A DNA stretch of 5,146 nucleotides. It comes from Myxococcales bacterium (GTDB lineage Bacteria; Myxococcota; Polyangia; Fen-1088). Position 1 is the first letter of the stretch. The number at the start of each line of letters is the position of its first letter. The stretch spans positions 992-6,137 of the forward strand of contig PMJE01000460.1 in the NCBI GenBank assembly GCA_003157315.1, written 5' to 3'. The notes under the pieces are model-generated. The model did no database searches, was not told the DNA's origin, and saw only the letters and a program-made list of their open reading frames with translations. Shown here piece after piece: positions 1 through 5,146 of the stretch. The translations under genes and the position numbers were made by a program.

Positions 1-1050
1 GGGCTGGTCAACGCCCACACGCACATCGAACTGTCAGTGCTTGCCGGCCGCGTGCGCGGCGGGGAAGGTCTTCCGTCGTGGGCGATGCAAGTGGGGCGTG
101 AGGCGGCCGCCTTCTCTGCCGAGCAACGCCGCGACTCCGCCCAACGCGCGGCCCTGGCTGTCGTTGCAGCGGGAACCGCGGCAGTGGGCGATGTCGGCAA
201 CACCCTGCTCGCCGTGCCGGCGTTGGCCGGCGCAGGCCTCGGCGGGGTTTTCTTCCACGAGCTGCTTGGCTCGCGAGAGGCCGCTACTGGCGACGCCCTG
301 GCTGATGCCGAGCGAGAATACCGGGAATTTGTCCAGGCCAGCTCCTGGCCTGCAAATCTCGCCCGCGTGCCAGCACCGCACGCGCTCTACTCGGCCGGAC
401 CCGATCTCTTGCGTCGGATCTTCGCGGCCGCCGCTGACACCGGCCATCCCACTTCGATCCACGTCGCCGAAGGCGAGGACGAGATCCAGCTTCTGCGCGA
501 AGGCACCGGACGCTGGGCCGAGATCCTGGCCGGGCTGCAAGTCCCGGCCGGCTCGCGCACGCCCGGAATGAATCCCCTCGCCTATCTCGAATCGCTCGGC
601 GCCTTTGCCGGCGCGCGACCGCCGCTGCTGGTTCACATGGTCTGCGCCAGTGCACAAGACATCGCGCTCGCGCACAAGCACCGCGCCCCGGTCGTGCTCT
701 GCCCGCGCTCGAACCTGCACATCGGCGGCCGCTTGCCAGACGTGCGCGCTTTCTTGGCCGCGGGCCTGGCGCTGGCCCTTGGAACCGACAGCCTGGGCTC
801 ATCGCCCGACCTCTCGCTGTGGGGGGAAATGGCTACGCTCGCGGCGCACTTTTCGGATATCGCACCTGAGATCTGGCTTCGCTCTGCCACTGCTGGCGGC
901 GCCACGGCGCTTGGCCTTGCTGCCTTGGGCGCGCTTGCGCCGGGCAAGCGGCCGGGCATCATTGATGTCACGCCCGTCGACCCGCAGGCGCCCTGTGCCG
1001 CTTTGGTCGCGGCAACATGCCCCAAGGTTAGCTGGGTGGTCCGGCCATGA
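1..1050 (+). CDS. Metal-dependent amidohydrolase, 5' partial; candidate aminodeoxyfutalosine deaminase (MqnX-like)
   Basis: The reading frame is open from base 1, so the start lies outside the window; 349 residues are visible. The ligand set of the TRZ/ATZ/SAH-deaminase amidohydrolases is complete: HxH in NAHTHIE (H6, H8 of the visible part), H154 in SIHVAE followed by E157, H212 in LLVHMV, and D263 in ALGTDS. The SIHVAE pattern is typical of enzymes that deaminate adenine-type or triazine-type rings. Only the short N-terminal beta-sandwich piece is missing. The protein looks cytoplasmic, with no membrane segment. Its stop overlaps the start of an MqnP-type prenyltransferase by four bases, implying one operon with translational coupling. 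That context is why I favour aminodeoxyfutalosine deaminase of the futalosine menaquinone pathway, converting aminodeoxyfutalosine to futalosine. The family call is secure; the exact substrate is inference, and another purine or S-adenosylhomocysteine-type deaminase is possible. Confidence 0.9.
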   Translation, partial: GLVNAHTHIELSVLAGRVRGGEGLPSWAMQVGREAAAFSAEQRRDSAQRAALAVVAAGTAAVGDVGNTLLAVPALAGAGLGGVFFHELLGSREAATGDALADAEREYREFVQASSWPANLARVPAPHALYSAGPDLLRRIFAAAADTGHPTSIHVAEGEDEIQLLREGTGRWAEILAGLQVPAGSRTPGMNPLAYLESLGAFAGARPPLLVHMVCASAQDIALAHKHRAPVVLCPRSNLHIGGRLPDVRAFLAAGLALALGTDSLGSSPDLSLWGEMATLAAHFSDIAPEIWLRSATAGGATALGLAALGALAPGKRPGIIDVTPVDPQAPCAALVAATCPKVSWVVRP

Positions 1051-1925
1051 CACTGTACCGTCGCCCCTTGCTCGCCATCATCACCTTCGGGCGCATGGTG
1101 AAGTTCAGCCACACGGTCTTCGCCCTGCCCTTTGCTTTGGCTGCCGCAACCCTGGCGGCGCATGGGCACGGAATTACCGTGGCTCAGATTGCAGCCATTG
1201 TCCTGGCCATGGTCGGCGCGCGTACTACGGCCATGGGCTTCAACCGCATCGTCGACCGCCGCATCGACGCCGCCAACCCACGCACCGCCGGCCGTGAGTT
1301 GCCCACCGGCAAGGTTTCGCTGCTCGCTGCCGCGAGTTTGACCGTGGCCAGCGCCGCGCTTTTCCTGGCGGCCGCGGCCTGGCTGGGCCCCTTGTGCCTG
1401 CGGCTCGCGCCCATCGTGCTGGTGCTCGTGCTCGGCTATTCGTTCGCCAAGCGTTTCACCTGGCTGTGCCACCTGTTTCTCGGGCTGGCGATTGGCAGCG
1501 CGCCCGCGGCCGCGTGGATTGCCGTGCGCGGACAGTTGGATGCCCCGGCGCTGTGGCTGAGCGTGGCAGTGGCCACCTGGATCGCCGGCTTCGATGTGCT
1601 GTATGCGCTCGACGACCGAGACTTCGACCAGAAGGCTGGCATTCATTCCATACCGGTTCGCTTTGGCGTGCCCGCGGCTCTGCTGATTTCCGCAGTCCTG
1701 CACGCGGGCAGTATCGCGGCCTTGCTGGCAGCGGGACACGCCGCGGGGCTGGGCTGGATCTATCTGCTTGGCATGGCGGTAGTCATCGCAATGCTGGTGT
1801 GGGAGCACGCCATCCTGCGGCCGTCGGACCTGTCGCGGCTGAACGTCGCTTTCTTCAACCTCAACGGCTACGTCTCAGTCATCTACTTCGCGGCTACTCT
1901 CACTGACGTTCTCAGCAAGGGGTGA
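1047..1925 (+). CDS. mqnP: UbiA-family prenyltransferase, menaquinone (futalosine) pathway type MqnP
   Basis: This is a 292-residue polytopic membrane protein with roughly eight or nine hydrophobic segments (for example about 22-40, 47-64, 92-131, 138-158, 206-229, 236-252, 268-288). Both Asp-rich motifs of UbiA enzymes are present: N66-R-I-V-D70-R-R-I-D74, and D183-V-L-Y186-A-L-D-D190-R-D-F-D194. These bind Mg2+ and the polyprenyl diphosphate. The N-terminal VKFSHTVFALPFALAAA stretch is characteristic of the 'other UbiA' group that attaches the isoprenoid tail to the futalosine-derived naphthoate, rather than the classical ubiquinone UbiA. The length is normal for the family. The start is fixed by the ATGA overlap with the upstream amidohydrolase stop, so translation is probably coupled. 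A classical 4-hydroxybenzoate prenyltransferase is the main alternative. Neighbouring mqnA/C/E or ubiD/ubiX-like genes outside the window would settle it. Confidence 0.9.
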   Translation: MTLYRRPLLAIITFGRMVKFSHTVFALPFALAAATLAAHGHGITVAQIAAIVLAMVGARTTAMGFNRIVDRRIDAANPRTAGRELPTGKVSLLAAASLTVASAALFLAAAAWLGPLCLRLAPIVLVLVLGYSFAKRFTWLCHLFLGLAIGSAPAAAWIAVRGQLDAPALWLSVAVATWIAGFDVLYALDDRDFDQKAGIHSIPVRFGVPAALLISAVLHAGSIAALLAAGHAAGLGWIYLLGMAVVIAMLVWEHAILRPSDLSRLNVAFFNLNGYVSVIYFAATLTDVLSKG

Positions 1926-1933
1926 GTCCACCG

Positions 1934-1957
1934 ACGCTGCGCGGGCGAGTGCAGCGT
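1934..1957 (+). other. Hairpin at the start of the Cys-tailed gene, just after mqnP
   Basis: ACGCTGC (1934-1940) and GCAGCGT (1951-1957) form a perfect 7-bp stem around a 10-base loop. It begins nine bases after the mqnP stop. There is no T-run behind it, so it is not a classical intrinsic terminator, though it could slow polymerase at the operon end. The right arm contains the first two bases of the GTG at 1956, so in RNA it would hide that start codon. Confidence 0.4.
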
Positions 1958-2795
1958 GGCGACCGGCAGCTTCCTGGTCAATTTCAGGAATCAACTCGTC
2001 ACCGCCAACTTCCCTAGAGTGACCTTCGTCCTCACCGGCGCACCGTTACTGACTCCCGCGTATCTCGCTACGCTCGACATCCTGGTTATCACGAGCGCCT
2101 CCTCAACCAACTTCGCCATCACGCCGCTGTCACAGGCCGAGCAGGAAGCGGTGACCGCATTTATTCAGGGCGGCGGCCGCTTCCTGATCAGCTCAGACAA
2201 CTCCACATTTGCGGGCGCGAACACAGAGCTTGTCAATAACTCTATCCTCGGCCCCGTCGGTATGACCGCCGGCGGAATGACATTGTCAGGACCGATGCAG
2301 TCGACCGTCGCCGGTAGCCCACTGGTTTCGGGTCGATCCGGGAGCTGGTCCACCGTCGACACCGATGTTCCTGGCACCTGGATGAGCACCGGCAAGGCGA
2401 CGGTGGTGGCCAGCCTCAACGGAAACCCATCCCTCCCGGCGCTAGCGCAGTTCAACGTTGGTGATCTCGGTCCCGCGTCGGCGCGAGGCGTGGTGATCGC
2501 GGACGCGAACGCGCTCATGGAATACGGCGGCTTCAATATCGTCCTGATCGACAACATCGTCGATTACCTAATCCCGACAGTGCAGCAGGTGACTGCGGCC
2601 ACACAAGCCAATACTTGCCAATCGGGCGTCTGCGTTGCTGGCCCAGCAACCTATTGCCCGCCGGTGGACGCATGTCACCTGGCAAGGGTGTGCGATCCAA
2701 TAAACGGCATGTGCGCACCCGGCAACGAGGCCCTTGAGGGTACGCCCTGCGGCAGCCGCGGCTCGTGTCGGGGTGGCGTCTGTCAGTCGAGGTGA
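1956..2795 (+). CDS. Protein with Rossmann-like domain and C-terminal Cys-rich repeat, probably 5'-truncated
   Basis: I do not recognise a named gene. The 279 residues fall into two parts. Residues 1-207 alternate hydrophobic strands and helices (LDILVITS at 40-47, FIQGGGRFLISSD at 69-81, ARGVVIADANAL at 176-187, NIVLIDNIVDYLIP at 194-207), like class I glutamine-amidotransferase-like (DUF4350/ThuA-type) domains used for ligand binding. I see no catalytic Cys-His pair. Residues 221-276 hold nine cysteines (221, 226, 234, 240, 246, 253, 265, 271, 276) in a CQSGVC...DACH...C-DP-NG-C...GTPC...C--GVC pattern. This matches the Cys-rich repeats of myxobacterial secreted proteins. Such a tail implies export, yet there is no signal peptide and the chain starts in the first helix. 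The GTG has no clear ribosome site, and the frame is closed upstream by the mqnP stop in the same frame. It is most likely the 3' remnant of a longer gene; the rest of the frame is intact. Confidence 0.6.
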   Translation: MATGSFLVNFRNQLVTANFPRVTFVLTGAPLLTPAYLATLDILVITSASSTNFAITPLSQAEQEAVTAFIQGGGRFLISSDNSTFAGANTELVNNSILGPVGMTAGGMTLSGPMQSTVAGSPLVSGRSGSWSTVDTDVPGTWMSTGKATVVASLNGNPSLPALAQFNVGDLGPASARGVVIADANALMEYGGFNIVLIDNIVDYLIPTVQQVTAATQANTCQSGVCVAGPATYCPPVDACHLARVCDPINGMCAPGNEALEGTPCGSRGSCRGGVCQSR

Positions 2796-2881
2796 AAGAA
2801 CTCGTTTCCTGGTTGCTTCGGCGTTGTTGCTCATGGGCCGCGCGTTGGTGCGTGCGCATGGAAGCAGGTCGCGGCCGGACC

Positions 2882-3065
2882 ATGCTTTCGGTGTCCGAAC
2901 GCTACATTCGCGAACTCAACGCCGACGCCGATGATCGAACGCATGAGCCAGAACGACAAGATCGCTACCCGCTACATGGACGACCGCGAATTCCAGGGCT
3001 CGGCATTCCCCATCCTGGCAAGAGAGATCTTTGAGTCAATCCGCGGGGGCAGGTTCCAGCCATAG
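2882..3065 (+). pseudogene. Remnant resembling the C-terminal tail of a type I restriction HsdR subunit
   Basis: In frame 3, residues from ATG 2931 to the TAG at 3063-3065 read MIERMSQNDKIATRYMDD followed by REFQGSAFPILAREIFESI. This helical 'ERM-NDKI-TRYMDD-EFQ--AFP-LAREIF' pattern resembles, from memory, the extreme C-terminus of DEAD/DEAH-type HsdR proteins. In frame 2 just upstream (2882-2929), MLSVSERYIRELNADAD would be a natural continuation, so a frame change near 2926-2931 probably separates the two halves. No helicase or nuclease motif exists upstream, because the Cys-tailed gene ends at 2795. What remains is at most about 60 codons of a gene normally around 800-1,100 codons. There is no ribosome-binding site at 2931. 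The HsdR identity is moderate to weak; a short unrelated ORF cannot be excluded. Confidence 0.35.
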
Positions 3066-3132
3066 GAAAGACCGGCACCAACGGTGCGGGCACTGCCGTC
3101 GGAGAGGTCGTCGTTCCAGAGTCCAGGTCTGC

Positions 3133-3172
3133 CCGGCCAGGCTCGGTTTCTCGCGGGGCCACGGCTGGCCGG
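3133..3172. repeat. Inverted repeat CCGGCCAG / CTGGCCGG
   Basis: CCGGCCAG (3133-3140) and CTGGCCGG (3165-3172) are perfect 8-base inverted copies separated by 24 bases. No T-run follows, so it is not an obvious intrinsic terminator. In GC-rich DNA such a pair can arise by chance. Confidence 0.3.
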
Positions 3173-3187
3173 ATCGCGTCGTTGGCG

Positions 3188-3208
3188 TGGTATCCATCTG
3201 GTATCCAT
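3188..3208. repeat. Tandem direct repeat, two copies of TGGTATCCAT
   Basis: Two identical 10-base copies lie at 3188-3197 and 3199-3208, one base apart (period 11, about one helical turn). The unit has lower GC than its surroundings and occurs nowhere else in the window on either strand by eye. Closely spaced TGGTATCC-type repeats are, as I recall, seen near attachment regions of P4-type integrase elements, where integrase arm-binding sites are direct repeats. An integrase gene of that type lies at the right end of this window. A role as an att-flanking or regulatory site is inference. Confidence 0.45.
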
Positions 3209-3241
3209 GAGAAAGGAAATCTTCGCTTCGCTCCTGACAGC

Positions 3242-3269
3242 TCGACCTGCTAGGGTGCGCGGATATGCT
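3242..3269 (+). promoter_or_regulatory. Possible sigma-70-like promoter for the exonuclease-nucleotidyltransferase pair
   Basis: TCGACC (3242-3247) and TATGCT (3264-3269) are separated by 16 bases and each matches four of the six consensus bases (TTGACA, TATAAT). Transcription would begin near 3276. That would rule out the ATG at 3265 as the start of the exonuclease and favour the ATG at 3307. Weak evidence on its own. Confidence 0.25.
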
Positions 3270-3921
3270 TCAGGGAATTTCGGCTAGAGAGGAACCCATT
3301 GACGCAATGGTGCGAGACCAGCTAGCTAAGTCGACGGATGTGTACTTTTCCGCCGATGTCGAAACTGATGGTCCGATTCCAGGCCCCTTCTCGCTCCTGT
3401 CCTTTGCGCTCGTGTACGCAGGGACCTTCGATGGCAAGACCTTCAAGCGTCCTTCAGCTCTCGACAAAGTTTTCTATCGAGAGTTGAAGCCAATCTCGGA
3501 AGACTTTCAGCCAGAGGCCCTCCGTGTCAATGGCCTCGACAGGGATCGTCTCTGCCGCGAGGGTCTATCGCCGGAACAGGCGATGCGGGAAGCTACCGAA
3601 TGGGTAGGTTCAATGGTCGTTGACGGCCAACCGGCCCTCGTTGCCTATCCCCTGAGTTTCGACTGGACTTGGCTGTACTGGTACTTCACTCGTTTTTGTC
3701 CGACCGGATCGCCCTTCGGATACTCCCGCTGCTTTGATCTAAAGACAGCATTCGCAGTCAAGGCGGGGATTCCCATAGTGCGCGCGGGTAGGTCGAAGAT
3801 TCTCGCCTCTCTCCGGCCCACTCACGCTCACACGCATCACGCCGTAGATGATGCCATCGAACAGGCAGAGATCTTCGCCAACGTATTTGAATGGCAGGGA
3901 AAGAATGGCCTCGATCTTTGA
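3265..3921 (+). CDS. DEDDh-type 3'-5' exonuclease (RNase T / DnaQ-like fold)
   Basis: The 218-residue soluble protein shows the exonuclease motifs in order. Exo I is S-A-D31-V-E33-T-D-G, Exo II is D133 in YPLSFDWTWLYWYF, and Exo III is H191-H-A-V-D-D196 (H-x4-D, the DEDDh form). These acidic residues hold the two metal ions that cleave nucleotides from a 3' end. The FSADVETDGPIPGPFSLLSF block marks a small stand-alone family of '3'-5' exonucleases' that I recall from actinobacteria and other high-GC bacteria; DNA versus RNA substrate is unknown. Two starts compete. ATG 3265 has AGGG nine bases upstream. ATG 3307, in frame, has AGAGGAA about a dozen bases upstream, lies closer to where the family usually begins, and fits the possible promoter. 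The first is used here. The 3' end overlaps the nucleotidyltransferase start by 17 bases, so the two are probably translated together. Base composition is lower in GC than in the left half of the window. Confidence 0.85.
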   Translation: MLQGISAREEPIDAMVRDQLAKSTDVYFSADVETDGPIPGPFSLLSFALVYAGTFDGKTFKRPSALDKVFYRELKPISEDFQPEALRVNGLDRDRLCREGLSPEQAMREATEWVGSMVVDGQPALVAYPLSFDWTWLYWYFTRFCPTGSPFGYSRCFDLKTAFAVKAGIPIVRAGRSKILASLRPTHAHTHHAVDDAIEQAEIFANVFEWQGKNGLDL

Positions 3922-4900
3922 AGACAGAAATCGATACTCGCGTGATCGCCTCGGCGAGCTAAGGGCAAGGCTTGATAAGGCTGAGCACCTGATCCGCGGC
4001 AAGGCATGCGTCTACATAACGGGTTCCTTCGGTCGAGGAGAGGCATCTCCTCGCAGCGATCTGGATCTGTTCATCGTGGGCGGCAGTTCACCTGGTGGGA
4101 TTGGGGGAGGCGAGCGCGACCTTTGTCGACTTGATGAGATCTGTTTGAAGGTAAGGCCTCATCAGAACGTCGCAAGAACTCAAGCTCCCGAAGTTCTCGG
4201 GAGATGGTGAGTACCTGGTCCACCACACCGTCGGCGAGTTGACGAAGGAACTTGGTGGGCCTCTCGACGACGCAAAGAACACGTTTACGGCGAGAATGCT
4301 CCTGTTGCTTGAGAGTCGGCCTCTCCTCGGCGAGGACATCTACGAAAAAGTCATCAAGGATGTCATCGCATCCTACTGGCGCGACTACCAACTTCACTCC
4401 ACAGCATTCATGCCGGCATTCTTGGCCAATGACATACTGAGGATGTGGAGAACATTTTGCGTCAACTACGAGGCGCGTACAAGCAGTGAGCCCGTCAAGG
4501 AAAAGGCCAAGAGGCGTCTCAAGAACTACAAACTTAAGCACAGTCGCCTTCTGACATGCTACTCGGCATTGGGCTTCCTGCTTGGTGTTCACCTCAAGAG
4601 CAAAACTGTCACCCCAGACGATGCCCGTCGGATGGTGAGTCTCTCGCCAATCGGACGACTGGAATCGCTCAAGGCCGATTTTCCGGGAAAGGCGGCAAGC
4701 AACGTCGACAGGCTTCTCGAAGCAACGGCCGCTTCTTGGATACGACAGCCAAGGAGGAGACAACCCTGCTGGAGGAATTCCTCGACGATCAGACCAGACG
4801 ATCCTACAAGAAGAGCGCGAGTGAGTTCGGTGATTTGGTTTTTGCGATCCTCAGCGCTCTCGGAGAAGACAACGCGTTCTTTCGCCTGCTCGTCGTCTAG
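3905..4900 (+). pseudogene. MNT-type nucleotidyltransferase, interrupted by two compensating frameshifts
   Basis: The start is ATG 3905, inside the end of the exonuclease gene, with AGGGA at 3896-3900 as its ribosome site. Residues 35-59 carry the nucleotidyltransferase core: CVYITGSFGRGEASPRSDLD (G40-S41 and the D52-x-D54 metal pair), then LFIV. This is the minimal polymerase-beta fold that transfers a nucleotide to a protein or nucleic acid. After DEICLK (to 4150) four bases, GTAA, stand where three are expected. The original frame then runs to a TGA at 4208-4210, while the homologous sequence continues in frame 3 (GLIRTSQELKLPKFSGDGEYL). Around 4719-4730 one base is missing and coding returns to frame 2 (NGRFLDTTAKEE...) until TAG 4898-4900. 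Corrected, the product would be about 331 residues, with a long helical C-terminal part (ESRPLL, LLTCYSALGFLL, DNAFFRLLVV). Either a decayed gene or two sequencing indels; the rest is well preserved. The target is unknown. Confidence 0.75.
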
Positions 4901-4944
4901 AGGAGACCGCTCTCGTTCGTGCGGCTTATTTCGACTGGGAGCGG

Positions 4945-5146
4945 CTAGGCGCTGAGCGATTGGTTCGCTCGAAGCGGAATCACCTTCACGCTCGCGCGCA
5001 GCTTGTCCAGGTAGTCCGCCCAAACCGTCATCATTCGGCGCCGTTCGGCGAAGTGGGCCGTGCGGTTGTGGGCGCGGCCGAGAGGGTCGCGGACGGCGTG
5101 GGCAAGCTGGCGCTCGATCACGTCGGGGCGAAAGGAAGTCCTCTTC
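4945..5146 (-). CDS. P4-type tyrosine integrase, C-terminal end (5' part outside window)
   Basis: On the minus strand an uninterrupted frame enters at the right edge and stops at TAG (complement of 4945-4947), giving 66 residues. It reads SFRPDVIERQLAHA, then GRAHNRTAHFAERRRMM, then VWADYLDKL and KVIPL. This matches the C-terminal end of P4/CP4-57-type integrases, whose pattern as I recall it is 'ERQLAH....VR-AYNRAEYL-ERR-MMQ-WADYLD'. The box II histidine (H16 of the fragment, in QLAH) is kept. Ten residues on, where the nucleophilic tyrosine of AYNR is expected, the codon at 5068-5070 gives histidine (AHNR), and the nearby second tyrosine is also histidine. Such integrases cut and rejoin DNA at tRNA-gene attachment sites; without the tyrosine this copy should be inactive. 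It is convergent with the nucleotidyltransferase gene, 44 bases away. Its start, and probably the attachment site, lie to the right. Confidence 0.85.
   Translation of the reverse strand, partial: KRTSFRPDVIERQLAHAVRDPLGRAHNRTAHFAERRRMMTVWADYLDKLRASVKVIPLRANQSLSA

Larger units (their letters stand above)
3066..3264. other. Non-coding stretch before the exonuclease gene
   Basis: No convincing gene is present on either strand. Small open frames here (for example one starting at ATG 3207, 26 codons) lack family features and codon preference. The stretch contains an 8-bp inverted repeat, the tandem TGGTATCCAT repeat and a possible promoter at its right end. It marks the change from GC-rich DNA on the left to less GC-rich DNA on the right. 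Confidence 0.5.

Noticed and set aside
633..1808. 391-codon open frame on the minus strand opposite the amidohydrolase and mqnP genes
   Set aside because: It lies antisense to two genes with complete family motifs; long antisense frames are expected in GC-rich DNA, and its His/Gln/Arg-rich product shows no domain.
3207..3287. Possible 26-codon leader peptide starting in the second TGGTATCCAT copy
   Set aside because: No ribosome site, no regulatory amino-acid run and no attenuator hairpin; it overlaps the exonuclease start in another frame.
4148..4157. Programmed ribosomal frameshift in the nucleotidyltransferase gene
   Set aside because: No slippery heptamer or downstream pseudoknot is apparent, and a second opposite shift further on fits random indels better.
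4071..4763. 230-codon minus-strand frame opposite the nucleotidyltransferase
   Set aside because: The plus strand carries recognisable nucleotidyltransferase-family sequence throughout; the antisense product has no recognisable motif.
4906..4944. CCGCTC / GAGCGG inverted pair between the converging nucleotidyltransferase and integrase genes, considered as a shared terminator
   Set aside because: Only six base pairs with a loop of about 26 bases and no T-run on either strand.
1..5146. CRISPR array, tRNA or rRNA gene
   Set aside because: No regularly spaced repeats were seen, nor any cloverleaf or rRNA-like sequence; a tRNA gene may lie beyond the right edge.

Overview
The window reads as part of a high-GC bacterial chromosome, most likely a deltaproteobacterium or myxobacterium in the broad sense. 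Three things suggest this. The left half is GC-rich (44 of 60 bases in 1321-1380). It pairs an amidohydrolase with an MqnP-type UbiA prenyltransferase, as expected of the futalosine route to menaquinone. It also carries a protein ending in a cysteine-rich repeat of the kind common in myxobacterial surface and secreted proteins. The taxonomic call is inference from gene types, not from a marker gene.

Left part, 1-1925: two tightly coupled plus-strand genes. The first is the 3' part of a metal-dependent amidohydrolase that may be aminodeoxyfutalosine deaminase. The second is an integral membrane prenyltransferase (mqnP) whose start overlaps the first gene's stop by four bases.

Middle part, 1926-3264: material that looks like debris. 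A Cys-tailed protein gene (1956-2795) lacks a signal peptide and the expected N-terminal strand, and its GTG start lies inside a hairpin. It is followed by a short stretch (about 2882-3065) resembling the C-terminal tail of a type I restriction HsdR subunit, broken by a frame change. A non-coding stretch with an inverted repeat and a tandem TGGTATCCAT repeat completes this part.

Right part, 3265-5146: base composition drops (28 of 60 G+C in 4501-4560). A DEDDh-type 3'-5' exonuclease gene overlaps by 17 bases the start of a nucleotidyltransferase gene. The nucleotidyltransferase gene carries two compensating frameshifts, so as written it is a pseudogene or holds two sequence errors. Converging on it from the right edge is the C-terminal end of a P4-type tyrosine integrase, whose usual catalytic tyrosine position reads histidine.

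Taken together, the right part looks like a small, possibly decaying integrative element. Its cargo is a two-gene exonuclease plus nucleotidyltransferase module, a plausible but unproven RNA-targeting or defence system. The exonuclease-nucleotidyltransferase pair is the best candidate for an undescribed system here.
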